Shown piece after piece: positions 41,966-50,489 of a stretch of DNA of 64,000 nt. The stretch comes from Desulfocapsa sp. (GTDB taxonomy: Bacteria; Desulfobacterota; Desulfobulbia; Desulfobulbales; Desulfocapsaceae): the NCBI GenBank assembly GCA_016765495.1, contig JAESPV010000027.1, positions 310,001 through 374,000 of the forward strand. The letters run 5' to 3'. The notes beneath the pieces were generated by a model that saw nothing but the letters and a program-made list of their open reading frames with translations, was not told the origin of the DNA and searched no databases. Each line of letters begins with the position of its first letter. Position 1 is the stretch's first letter. The translations under genes were made by a program, and so were the position numbers.

Positions 41966-44431
41966 ATGACAGAAAAAACACTCATCATAGCAGAAAAGCC
42001 CAGTGTGGCTGGAGACCTTACAAAGGCTCTGCCAGGGAAATTCAAAAAGCTGAAAACGCATTACGAAAGTGACTCTTATATAGTATCCTATGCCATCGGG
42101 CATTTGGTTGCCATTCAGTATCCTGAAGAAATGGATCCTAAATATAAAAGTTGGTCTCTTGCGAATCTTCCGATAATCCCTGAGGAATTCCACTTAAAAG
42201 GATTACAGGGAACCAAGGGGCAGCTTAATGCGCTGCAAAAGCTGATACGACGCAAAGATGTCACGGAGATTATCAATGCCTGTGATGCCGGTCGAGAAGG
42301 TGAACTCATCTTCAAATATATCATGCGCTATGTGTGGAATAAAAATGTAGCCAGAAAAAGTTTTAAACGGTTATGGCTTCAATCCATGACGAAAGATGCC
42401 ATAAAAAATGGCTTTGCCAACCTGCGCGACAATGACGAAATGCATGCGCTGGAAGATGCCGCATTGTGCCGGTCTGAATCCGATTGGCTTATTGGACTCA
42501 ACGCTACACGAGCACTCACCGGTTTTAACTCCAGAAAAGGCGGTTTTTTTCTTACTTCCTGCGGGAGAGTTCAAACTCCTACTTTGTCACTGCTTGTTAA
42601 ACGTGAACAATTTCGACTGGCTTTTAAACCACGTGAGTATTTCACCCTGCTGGGAACATTCACCTTTAATGACAGTAGTTACATCGGTAAATGGATCGAC
42701 CCGAACTTTAAAAAAGACCCCGACAATGAGCATGCTCGAGCGGATAGGATCTGGATAGAGGAAGATGCAGGCAATCGCGTGGTTAAATGTACCGATAAGC
42801 CAGCAGTTGTCACCGAAACCAGCAAAAAATCGAGCCAGCGGGCACCTGGTCTATACGACCTCACGTCTCTGCAGCGTGAAGCAAATGGACGTTTTGGCTT
42901 CTCTGCAAAAAACACATTATCAATTGCCCAGTCTTTATATGAGCGGCATAAAGTTCTTACCTATCCTCGTACCGATAGCCGACATCTTCCTGAAGATTAT
43001 TTAAGTATTGTGAAAAAAACAGTTAAGCAGCAGCAGAATTGGCAGCTTGGAGTCCATGCCACAACAGCACTTGAAAAAGCTTACATCAAGAAGGATAAAA
43101 AGATTTTTGATGACAGAAAAATTTCAGATCATCATGCCATTATCCCCACCACTACATTACCGGAAAGCCTGAGTGAACCTGAGTTGAAAGTTTATACTAT
43201 GGTGACCCAGCGATTTCTTGCTGTTTTTTTCCCCCCTGCACGATACCTCAATACCAGAAGGCTGTCGGTGGTGAGTGAAGAGACATTTCTTACAGAGGGA
43301 AAAATTCAGATTGATCCCGGTTGGAAAATCATCTATCAGGGAAATGGCAATCAGGAAATGGACAAGCTCCTGGTTGAAATCCCCGAAGGCACCGATGTTC
43401 ACTGCAAGAGTGTCACGAAAGAACAATCTGAGACGAAGCCGCCACCACGATTCAACGAGGCAACTCTGCTCTCTGCCATGGAACATTCAGGCAAATTTGT
43501 AGATGACGAAGAACTGGCTGAAGCCATGAAAGATCGAGGTTTGGGGACTCCTGCCACACGTGCTGCCATTATTGAAAAGCTCCTGAAGGAAAAGTATATT
43601 GTTCGTGAAGGCAAGGAACTCACCCCAACGGGTAAGGCCTTTGAACTGTTTGCGCTCCTTGAAGCTTTAAAAATAGAAGTTCTGGCATCACCTCAAATGA
43701 CAGGGGAATGGGAGTTCAAACTCAACCAGATCCTGCACGGAAAGTTCACAAGAGAAAAGTTTATGGGGGAGATTCGTGAACTCACCGAGCATATTATCTC
43801 TCAGGTTCGTGCATTTGAAAAAGCTCCCACTACAAAAGAAGCACCTTTTAGTCCTGTTGGGGATATTCACTTTGTTGAGACCCCCACAGCCTATGTTTCA
43901 GAAGATGAAAAAATCACCCTTCGAAAAATTCTTGGTGGGAGAATAATGAGCCAGGATGAAATCGTGCGTATTATCAAAGGTGAAACACTCGGCCCCTTCA
44001 GTGATTTTAGAAGCAAACGCGGCAAACCATTTACGGCCTCTGTTCGCTTAACAAACAGCAAGATAGAATTTCTTTTTGCTGATTCCATTGACGATCTCGA
44101 TATTGAGGCCATTAAAAAAAGTGCCCCTCTCGGCCTCTCTCCCATTGACGGGACTCCTGTTTTCGCAACCCCCGCTGCCTATATGTCAGGTTCAAAACTT
44201 GATGGCGATAAAGAAAACGGATTGCAGATCAGTAAGATTATTCTTGACCGGGCTATAACCGAAGACCATATCAGACAACTCTTGCAGGATGGAAAAACAG
44301 AGCTGATAACCAAATTTATCTCCAAGAAAAAAAGACCATTTGACGCCTACCTTCTTATGAATAAATCCGGAAAAATAACTTTTGAATTTCCGCCGCGTAA
44401 AAAGAAGGGACAGGCAAAAAGTAACAGCTAA
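41966..44431 (+). CDS. topB: DNA topoisomerase III
   Basis: 821 residues from ATG 41966 (MTEKTLIIAEKPSVA). Toprim domain with ACDAGREGELIF-type NACDAGREGE; catalytic Tyr333 in VLTYPRTDSRHLP; RFNEATLLSAMEHSGKF and GLGTPATRAAIIEKL complete the type IA core. The C-terminus holds two topoisomerase C-terminal repeats (LRKILGGRIMSQDEIVRII... and ISKIILDRAITEDHIRQLL...) in place of zinc fingers. It decatenates and relaxes single-stranded regions during replication and recombination. The ribosome site is weak. It heads the topB-rsfS-thrC-punA group. Confidence 0.95.
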   Translation: MTEKTLIIAEKPSVAGDLTKALPGKFKKLKTHYESDSYIVSYAIGHLVAIQYPEEMDPKYKSWSLANLPIIPEEFHLKGLQGTKGQLNALQKLIRRKDVTEIINACDAGREGELIFKYIMRYVWNKNVARKSFKRLWLQSMTKDAIKNGFANLRDNDEMHALEDAALCRSESDWLIGLNATRALTGFNSRKGGFFLTSCGRVQTPTLSLLVKREQFRLAFKPREYFTLLGTFTFNDSSYIGKWIDPNFKKDPDNEHARADRIWIEEDAGNRVVKCTDKPAVVTETSKKSSQRAPGLYDLTSLQREANGRFGFSAKNTLSIAQSLYERHKVLTYPRTDSRHLPEDYLSIVKKTVKQQQNWQLGVHATTALEKAYIKKDKKIFDDRKISDHHAIIPTTTLPESLSEPELKVYTMVTQRFLAVFFPPARYLNTRRLSVVSEETFLTEGKIQIDPGWKIIYQGNGNQEMDKLLVEIPEGTDVHCKSVTKEQSETKPPPRFNEATLLSAMEHSGKFVDDEELAEAMKDRGLGTPATRAAIIEKLLKEKYIVREGKELTPTGKAFELFALLEALKIEVLASPQMTGEWEFKLNQILHGKFTREKFMGEIRELTEHIISQVRAFEKAPTTKEAPFSPVGDIHFVETPTAYVSEDEKITLRKILGGRIMSQDEIVRIIKGETLGPFSDFRSKRGKPFTASVRLTNSKIEFLFADSIDDLDIEAIKKSAPLGLSPIDGTPVFATPAAYMSGSKLDGDKENGLQISKIILDRAITEDHIRQLLQDGKTELITKFISKKKRPFDAYLLMNKSGKITFEFPPRKKKGQAKSNS

Positions 44432-44455
44432 GAGGACACACAGCATAGATATATT

Positions 44456-44833
44456 ATGAAAAAACTAAAAAAAGAACTTCACGAGAAGAGCAGCCTGGAA
44501 CTTGTCACAATCTGTGCCAAGGCAGCACTCGATACCAAAGCAGAAGACCTTATCGTTCTTGATGTACAAGGAATTTCCTCCTTCACCGATTATTTTATCA
44601 TCATGAGCGGCAGATCAAGCCGCCATGTACAAGGCCTTGCAGAAGCCATGGAAAAAGCAATGCGATCCAAACGGATAAGTGCTGCCAAGGCAGAAGGAAT
44701 CAAGGAAGGAATGTGGGTTCTTCTTGACTTTGATGACGTAGTCGTTCATATCTTCTATCACGAGCAGCGATCCTTTTATGATCTGGAAGGGCTGTGGCAT
44801 GATGCCCCAAGAGTTGAAATAAACGAGAGCTAA
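44456..44833 (+). CDS. rsfS: Ribosome silencing factor RsfS
   Basis: 125 residues, Iojap family. AALDTKAEDLIVLDVQGISSFTDYFIIMSGRSSRHVQGLAEAM is diagnostic (read in parts), then WVLLDFDDVVVHIFYHEQRSFYDLEGLW. RsfS binds ribosomal protein L14 and blocks subunit joining when nutrients are low. It starts 24 bases after topB and ends 3 bases before thrC. The usual partner nadD is not here. Confidence 0.95.
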   Translation: MKKLKKELHEKSSLELVTICAKAALDTKAEDLIVLDVQGISSFTDYFIIMSGRSSRHVQGLAEAMEKAMRSKRISAAKAEGIKEGMWVLLDFDDVVVHIFYHEQRSFYDLEGLWHDAPRVEINES

Positions 44834-44836
44834 CGC

Positions 44837-46234
44837 ATGCAATATATCAGTACACGAGGCGGTATCAATCCCGTTTCCTTCACCGAAGCAGTATTGATGG
44901 GACTGGCAACTGATGGCGGACTCATCCTTCCGAGGACCATCCCTAGAATTGGCAGCGAAACCTATGCAGAGTGGCAGGAGCTTTCCTACCAGGAACTAGC
45001 CTTCGAAGTTATGTCACGTTTTATCGATGACATCCCCGAAGCAGAACTGCGAGAATTGATCTCCCGTTCCTACGCATCCTTTGATACCGAGGAAGTAGTC
45101 CCTCTTGTACATCATGGATCACTCCATATTGTTGAACTTTTCCATGGCCCGACCCTGGCTTTTAAAGATGTGGCTTTGCAATTTCTGGGTAATATCTTTG
45201 AGTACCTTCTGGAGAAGAACGATTCGGTGATGAATATCCTTGGTGCAACCTCAGGGGATACCGGCAGTGCTGCCATTTATGGTGTTCGAGGTAAGGAGCG
45301 AATTAACATTTTCATCCTCCATCCACATGAACGGGTAAGTAAGATTCAGGAAAAACAGATGACCACCGTGACTGACAGCAATGTGTTTAATATTGCTATC
45401 CGCGGAACCTTTGATGATGGTCAGGCCATTGTTAAGTCCATATTCAATGACTTGGACTTCAAAGAAAAACAGCATCTCGGTGCCATCAATTCCATAAACT
45501 GGGCAAGAGTTCTCGCACAAGTTGTCTATTATGTACATGCATGTTTACACATCGCAAGTCATGAAAGTGATAAGGCTACGGATTTCTCTGTACCCACTGG
45601 AAATTTCGGTGATATTTTTGCAGGATATATTGCAAAACGAATGCTTCCAGAAGGAACTATCCGCAAACTCCTCCTGGCAACAAATTCCAATGATATCCTT
45701 TCACGCATGGTACAGGACGGAGATTACTCGCTTAGCGAAGTTGTGCCCACATCAAGCCCTTCAATGGATATCCAGTCAGCCTCAAATTTTGAACGGTATC
45801 TCTATTATCTGCTTGATGAAGATCCAAATCGTACAACTCAGGCCATGACCCGGTTTGTGGAAACCGGAAGTATTGATCTCACCGATTTTCGAGATCAGAT
45901 CCAGCGGGATTTTGTGGCCGAAAAAGCAACAGAAGCCGATGTGAGCACCTGCATAGCTGACTTTTACAAGAAACACGGCTACATAATGGATCCTCACACT
46001 GCTGTTGGTGTACACTGTGCCCTGAAACATCAAAGAAAAGGCATCCCATTATGCTGTCTTGCAACGGCCCATCCCGGTAAATTTGGTGACATAGTGGAGG
46101 CAGCCATTAAAAAAACTCTTGAGTTGCCCGAATCCATACAAAATTTGAGCGACAAAGAGTCTCGTTGCGAACTCATGGATGCAGACAGAAACCTGATTAA
46201 GGATTTTGTCAAAAAACACGCAAAACACATTTGA
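44837..46234 (+). CDS. thrC: Threonine synthase
   Basis: 465 residues. PLP lysine K110 in HGPTLAFKDVALQFLGN; phosphate-binding loop GATSGDTGSAA; SINWARVLAQVVYYVH and VPTGNFGDIFAGYIAKRM match the long (class I, yeast/E. coli-like) threonine synthases. It converts O-phosphohomoserine to threonine. It follows rsfS by 3 bases and precedes the nucleoside phosphorylase by 7. Confidence 0.95.
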   Translation: MQYISTRGGINPVSFTEAVLMGLATDGGLILPRTIPRIGSETYAEWQELSYQELAFEVMSRFIDDIPEAELRELISRSYASFDTEEVVPLVHHGSLHIVELFHGPTLAFKDVALQFLGNIFEYLLEKNDSVMNILGATSGDTGSAAIYGVRGKERINIFILHPHERVSKIQEKQMTTVTDSNVFNIAIRGTFDDGQAIVKSIFNDLDFKEKQHLGAINSINWARVLAQVVYYVHACLHIASHESDKATDFSVPTGNFGDIFAGYIAKRMLPEGTIRKLLLATNSNDILSRMVQDGDYSLSEVVPTSSPSMDIQSASNFERYLYYLLDEDPNRTTQAMTRFVETGSIDLTDFRDQIQRDFVAEKATEADVSTCIADFYKKHGYIMDPHTAVGVHCALKHQRKGIPLCCLATAHPGKFGDIVEAAIKKTLELPESIQNLSDKESRCELMDADRNLIKDFVKKHAKHI

Positions 46235-46241
46235 TGCAACC

Positions 46242-47075
46242 ATGAAAAGAATGGAAGAGCACCAGCGACAAGTAGAACAATGTGTTTCTTTTTTAAGTGA
46301 AGTTGTTCCCTTTTCTCCCGACATCGTAATTCAACTGGGAACTGGCCTTGGTAATTTTGGGGATACAATCCAGAGGACCTTCAGCCTGCCTTATAGCGAC
46401 ATTCCCCATTTTCCACAATCCACGGTTGCCAGCCATAAAGGCAACCTGATTCTTGGCCACCTTGGAGATAAAAAAGTAGCTGTTCTCCAAGGAAGGTTCC
46501 ACTTCTACGAAGGGTATTCCACCAAAGAAGTTACCTTTCCCATTCGGGTGCTCTCTCTTCTAGGTGCCAAAACACTTATCCTTACAAATGCGGCAGGTGG
46601 CCTAAATCCGCTATTTCTTCCCGGCTCCATTATGGTCATGCGTGACCATCTCAATTTTCTTGGTGAAAACCCTCTGCGCGGACCCAATGTTGATAACTGG
46701 GGTCCACGTTTCCCCGATTTTTCCACCCCGTATCATCCTGGGTTGATAAAGCTTGCACTGGATAGTGCAAGCCGGTGTAAAATCGATAGTGTCATTAGCG
46801 GTGTGTATGTCTGTATTCCGGGTCCAAGCCTTGAAACACCTGCTGAAACCAGGTGGCTACGGGAGTGCGGTGCCGATGCTGTTGGTATGTCTTCTGTTCC
46901 TGAAAGTATTGTGGCAAAACATGCCGGAATGGATGTTCTTGGTTTATCTGTTGTCTCCAACGTAAATGATCCTGATCACTTTGAACCCATCATCCTTGAA
47001 GATATTATCGCCACAGCAGAAGCCATGGAGGCAAAACTTGAGAGCCTGCTTATAGAGATAGTTGGACAAATATAA
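46242..47075 (+). CDS. punA: Purine nucleoside phosphorylase (trimeric PunA/PNP type)
   Basis: 277 residues from ATG 46242, 7 bases after the thrC stop; the frame is open into thrC but that upstream part is a shadow. Diagnostic parts: IQLGTGLGNFGD (phosphate loop), SHKGNLILGHLGDKKVAVLQGRFHFYEGY, LTNAAGGLN, and ADAVGMSSVPESIVAKHAGMDVLGLSVVSN. The enzyme splits purine nucleosides with phosphate. The next gene is an MTA/SAH deaminase, so the pair could handle methylthioinosine or adenosine salvage. Confidence 0.92.
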   Translation: MKRMEEHQRQVEQCVSFLSEVVPFSPDIVIQLGTGLGNFGDTIQRTFSLPYSDIPHFPQSTVASHKGNLILGHLGDKKVAVLQGRFHFYEGYSTKEVTFPIRVLSLLGAKTLILTNAAGGLNPLFLPGSIMVMRDHLNFLGENPLRGPNVDNWGPRFPDFSTPYHPGLIKLALDSASRCKIDSVISGVYVCIPGPSLETPAETRWLRECGADAVGMSSVPESIVAKHAGMDVLGLSVVSNVNDPDHFEPIILEDIIATAEAMEAKLESLLIEIVGQI

Positions 47076-47077
47076 TC

Positions 47078-47228
47078 GTAACTATTCAGCAGCACCTCAC
47101 CTTCGTCCATTCTGACCAATTTGAGTAGCACAAGTACTCATCGTTGCTCAGAATGAACGAATATGAGGCACTTCTAAACAGTTACAACTCAGAGGTTAGG
47201 GTAATATCCTGCCCTGCTGAATAGTTAC
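47078..47228 (+). repeat. 151-bp palindromic element with 15-bp terminal inverted repeats
   Basis: GTAACTATTCAGCAG (47078-47092) is the perfect reverse complement of 47214-47228. Nested inside are further pairings (CATTCTGA with TCAGAATG; GAGTA-gcacaag-TACTC). No open reading frame of note. It fills almost the whole gap between punA and mtaD and has the form of a MITE or large REP-type element. Confidence 0.8.
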
Positions 47229-47261
47229 ATATAATCTTTCCTTTGCCTTAAAACTTTCAAC

Positions 47262-48587
47262 ATGAAAAAAGTAGCAGATCTTATCATCTCGGGGAGTTAT
47301 CTTCTGCCCGATGCCAGTCAAAGGAATCTCATTTTAAATGGTGCCATAGCGATAAACGGTGATATCATCGCAGCCATTGGCGCAAAAGAAACAATTTTTG
47401 CCGAGTTCAGCACTGACCATCATCTCCATACAGATCATGGTCTCATTATGCCTGGCCTTGTCAACACCCACACCCATGCTGCCATGGCATGTTTCCGTGG
47501 ACTTGCAGATGATTTGCCACTTATGACCTGGCTCGAAGAACATATCTTTCCTGTGGAATCCCGCTGGACACCTGAAATGATTTATCAATCCACCCTGCTC
47601 TCTTTAGCAGAAATGATCAAATCGGGAACAACCAGTTTTTGTGACATGTATCTCTTTGCCAAAGAGGTGGCACGTGCCACTGAGGAATCCGGCATGCGTG
47701 CCTGGATAGGTGAAGTTCTCTATGATTTTCCATCGCCGTGTTACGGTGAGCTGGAAAATGGCTTTTCGTACACGGACGAGCTTTTTGCGCAATATAAAAA
47801 CCATCCGCTTATTTCGGTCACTGCCTCCCCCCATGCAGTTTATACCTGCTCACCTGCGCTGCTTACACGGATTGGCAGAGTTGCACTGGACCACGATTCT
47901 CTTTTCATAATTCATCTTTCCGAAAATGAAGCTGAAGTAAATAGCTGCAAAGAGATGTACAACTGTAGCCCGGTTGTACATTTAGAACGTTTAGGCCTTC
48001 TTGGGCCAAAAACTCTGGCTGCCCATTGCGTAATGCTTGATGGAAAAGAAATCGAGCTTCTTGCAGAACGTAACGTTAACGTATCCCACTGCCCGGAGTC
48101 CAACATGAAACTTGCATCAGGTACTGCTCCGGTGGTGAAGATGTTGGAAGCCGGAATCACCGTTGGAATAGGAACCGACGGGGCAGCGTCCAACAACGAT
48201 GTGGATATGTTTGGGGAAATGAACAGTGTTGCCAAAATCCATAAAGCCTCACAAATGGATCCTACGGCTATGAATGCAGAACAAACTCTTCATGCAGCAA
48301 CTCTTGCCGGGGCTGAGACTTTAAATAGTGATAAACAGACTGGTTCTCTTGAAATCGGAAAAAAAGCAGACATGATTGTGCTCAACATGAACCAACCGCA
48401 CCTCACACCGCTCTACAATATTCCATCCCATTTGGTTTATGCTGCACGGGGTGCCGATGTCCTCCATTCAATCATTAACGGACGTGTTGTAATGCAATCA
48501 CGAGAGTTGAAAACCCTTGATGAAAACAGGATCCTTGCTCAGATGCGTGAAATAGCGCTAAACGTTGCCAACCATGGAAAGGATTGA
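47262..48587 (+). CDS. mtaD: 5-methylthioadenosine/S-adenosylhomocysteine deaminase
   Basis: 441 residues, amidohydrolase family. Metal ligands H70 and H72 (NTHTHAAM), later HLSENEAEV, AAHCVMLD and GIGTDGAASNNDVDMF supply the remaining His and Asp. FRGLADDLPLMTWLEEHIFPVE matches the MtaD/SAH deaminase group within the guanine-deaminase-like family. It converts MTA or SAH to the inosine derivatives, fitting the purine nucleoside phosphorylase one gene upstream. Confidence 0.9.
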   Translation: MKKVADLIISGSYLLPDASQRNLILNGAIAINGDIIAAIGAKETIFAEFSTDHHLHTDHGLIMPGLVNTHTHAAMACFRGLADDLPLMTWLEEHIFPVESRWTPEMIYQSTLLSLAEMIKSGTTSFCDMYLFAKEVARATEESGMRAWIGEVLYDFPSPCYGELENGFSYTDELFAQYKNHPLISVTASPHAVYTCSPALLTRIGRVALDHDSLFIIHLSENEAEVNSCKEMYNCSPVVHLERLGLLGPKTLAAHCVMLDGKEIELLAERNVNVSHCPESNMKLASGTAPVVKMLEAGITVGIGTDGAASNNDVDMFGEMNSVAKIHKASQMDPTAMNAEQTLHAATLAGAETLNSDKQTGSLEIGKKADMIVLNMNQPHLTPLYNIPSHLVYAARGADVLHSIINGRVVMQSRELKTLDENRILAQMREIALNVANHGKD

Positions 48588-48749
48588 CATTCTGGTATTT
48601 TTGCTCTACATTTAAGCGACTGTAACGAAAAAAAAATCACCGGTGATGCGGCGGTCAGCCGGAACTATTTTCAGTATCCCCTTGTGGGGTATAAGTACCT
48701 TGTAAATTCTTTCCAAGGTACAAATCATGACTTTATAAGAGGTATTAAT

Positions 48750-48935
48750 ATGTTTGGACTCGGCATGCCGGAATTGATTGTAATATTGGTCATAATAGTC
48801 ATTATCTTTGGTGCTGGTAAGCTTCCCGAAATTGGTTCAGGAATTGGTAAGGGTATCAAAAACTTTAAAGATGCCACAAAGAAAGAAGAAGCAAAAAAAA
48901 TTGACGATGACACCAAAGGTGACACACAGGCCTAA
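48750..48935 (+). CDS. tatA: Twin-arginine translocase TatA, first copy
   Basis: 61 residues from ATG 48750 (AGAGG upstream). One N-terminal helix [29 protein letters not shown] (in two parts), amphipathic helix [18 protein letters not shown] and an acidic tail, as in TatA. It forms the pore for folded proteins. A perfect 8-bp hairpin (GTACCTTG/CAAGGTAC, 48695-48721) lies in its leader. tatC is not in the window. Confidence 0.93.
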   Translation: MFGLGMPELIVILVIIVIIFGAGKLPEIGSGIGKGIKNFKDATKKEEAKKIDDDTKGDTQA

Positions 48936-48953
48936 GCCAGCAGATCATCGCCA

Positions 48954-49100
48954 CTAGGAGCTTGTCCGAGAATAGGTATTTCGTTCACAATCGAAGAATT
49001 TTCTAAAAATAAGCACAGCCATATGTTTGATATTGCGAGCATTATTTTTTGACAATTCTGAAGAGTTTGGGCGAAAGGGCATTCTCGGACAAGCTCCTAG
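48954..49100 (+). repeat. MITE-like element, copy B, complete with 20-bp terminal inverted repeats
   Basis: CTAGGAGCTTGTCCGAGAAT at 48954-48973 is the exact reverse complement of 49081-49100. Inside, 48964-49054 match 8350-8440 (86%, no gaps). The 147-bp unit has no coding frame. It is inserted between two tatA genes; the same three bases CCA stand at both borders, possibly a target duplication. Confidence 0.85.
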
Positions 49101-49125
49101 CCACTTTTTCCGATTGGAGAAACCC

Positions 49126-49371
49126 ATGTTTGGATTAGGAACCCCTGAATTAATAGTCATCTTAGGAATTGCGGTACTTGTTTTTGGTGGTAAAAAACTA
49201 CCTGAGATCGGTTCCGGCCTGGGCAAAGCCATCTCTTCTTTTAAAAAAGGTATTGGTGATATTGAAGAAGGCGGAAAAAACATCCTGGAAGATGTTCCCG
49301 GTGTAAAAGAAGTTTCTGCTGTAAAGGACAAAGTTGATGCAATAAAAAATGTGGGAAAAATTCTTAAATGA
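49126..49371 (+). CDS. tatA: Twin-arginine translocase TatA, second copy
   Basis: 81 residues from ATG 49126 with GGAGA at 7 bases. [42 protein letters not shown] matches TatA (in parts); the tail is longer than in the first copy and more hydrophobic-charged (EDVPGVKEVSAVKDKVDAIKN). A tandem duplication with later divergence is likely, now separated by a MITE-like element. Confidence 0.93.
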   Translation: MFGLGTPELIVILGIAVLVFGGKKLPEIGSGLGKAISSFKKGIGDIEEGGKNILEDVPGVKEVSAVKDKVDAIKNVGKILK

Positions 49372-49383
49372 TTCTTCGACATT

Positions 49384-49455
49384 AGAACATGGTTCCCTGT
49401 GGATGGTAAAAGGTATTCGGTACCTGATACTTCTGCTCACAGGGCATCATGTTCT
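49384..49455 (+). other. 72-base stem-loop after tatA copy 2
   Basis: AGAACATGGTTCCCTGTG pairs with CACAGGGCATCATGTTCT at 16 of 18 positions, with an inner GGTA-ttcgg-TACC stem. No T run follows, so it may stabilise the message or be a further small palindromic repeat. Confidence 0.5.
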
Positions 49456-49512
49456 TAAAGAAGACAAGCATCTCTTGGTTAACAAACTTCCCGTCTAACA
49501 AAAAGGTGCACT

Positions 49513-49824
49513 ATGTCAAACCGTCGTGACTATGAACGGCTTCTAATTCGCAAATACGCACTTCTTAAACTCGCCAACGGTGAAATAATCGAAGGAGAAA
49601 CCCGTGACATGGGTATGAGCGGAGCCTTTATTGAGTGTGATCCTGACATTGATCTGTCAGATGGTACAGAATGCACCATCAGGCTGATGCTTGATGAAGA
49701 AGACAAAGAGCTGACAACAGAAATATACGGCGATATCCGGTACAGCGATGCTGAAGGGATCGGCTGTCATTTCCTGAAAGTAAACGCCATCTACTATCAG
49801 TTCATCAGAGCACTCTATGACTGA
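49513..49824 (+). CDS. PilZ domain protein
   Basis: 103 residues. The c-di-GMP-binding signature is visible: N-terminal basic RRDYERLLIR and the D-x-S-x-x-G element in RDMGMSGAFIEC. The rest forms the PilZ barrel (GTECTIRLMLDEEDKELTTEIYGDIRYSDAEGIGCHF). Single-domain PilZ proteins act as c-di-GMP receptors. AAAGGTG precedes the ATG. It stands alone; no cyclase or phosphodiesterase lies nearby. Confidence 0.88.
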   Translation: MSNRRDYERLLIRKYALLKLANGEIIEGETRDMGMSGAFIECDPDIDLSDGTECTIRLMLDEEDKELTTEIYGDIRYSDAEGIGCHFLKVNAIYYQFIRALYD

Positions 49825-49844
49825 CGCCCTTTACAGGAGGAAGA

Positions 49845-50168
49845 TTATGGCTGGCTGCTGTCAGACATTCCGCATTCCTTAAGAATAGCAGGGTCAGAAG
49901 TATACAGGCACTCTGACAAAACCACCTGCTCGTCCGCATTAAGTTCGGCACCACGTCGCTTAACCATTCTCTTCAAAGTAGCCTTCCAGCCACGCTTTGA
50001 CTTTTCACCCACTTTGCTGCAAATACGTTCCAGATAGTGACAAGACTGACAGCGGTTCAGTAATAACTCGCGACACTCTGATCCTTTTTCGGATTCAGAT
50101 CCAGCAGAGACAGATCCTGCAAGAAGACACAACATAAGCAATGCAACCAAAGAAACAAACTTCTTCAT
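49845..50168 (-). CDS. Periplasmic c-type heme protein with one CxxCH
   Basis: 107 residues from ATG 50168. Signal peptide MKKFVSLVALLMLCLLAGSVSAG; heme motif CQSCH at about residues 38-42 in LLLNRCQSCHYLERICSKVG. Two further cysteines lie in the C-terminal LSECLYTSDPAILKEC. The pattern fits small monoheme cytochromes or heme-sensing proteins of Desulfobacterota. Redox partner unknown. It diverges from the glutamate synthase operon. Confidence 0.75.
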   Translation of the reverse strand: MKKFVSLVALLMLCLLAGSVSAGSESEKGSECRELLLNRCQSCHYLERICSKVGEKSKRGWKATLKRMVKRRGAELNADEQVVLSECLYTSDPAILKECGMSDSSQP

Positions 50169-50326
50169 AAATCTATACCCCATCACCTTTTCAAACACCT
50201 GCAAGGAAGCACCCGGCACATTCCGCAATCGAATCATTATCAGGTATCTTTATACTATTATTCCTCAGACTATACACGTTTCAACTCAACTTAACAAATT
50301 ATTAAGAGTGCCATTCCCCTTTCACC

Positions 50327-50355
50327 TTGACAACGAACAGATTACCCTGTATTCA
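50327..50355 (+). promoter_or_regulatory. Sigma-70-like promoter of the glutamate synthase operon
   Basis: TTGACA at 50327-50332, 17-base spacer, TATTCA at 50350-50355. A leader of about 130 bases follows, containing a run of nine Ts near 50372-50380 and no clear stem. Confidence 0.65.
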
Positions 50356-50489
50356 TGGGGGTTCGCCAATTCTTTTTTTTTGTCTTTTATGTTTAAATAA
50401 TAGAAAAAGAATCTTTGATACAACAAGTAAATAATCCTGTTGTTTTTTTTCAAACCAACAGGTCTCTTTTAACTAATCAGGAGTAATGC

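Noticed and set aside
46206-46241. Upstream start of the nucleoside phosphorylase inside thrC
   Set aside because: The added residues are a shadow of thrC, and ATG 46242 follows the thrC stop directly, as expected for coupling.
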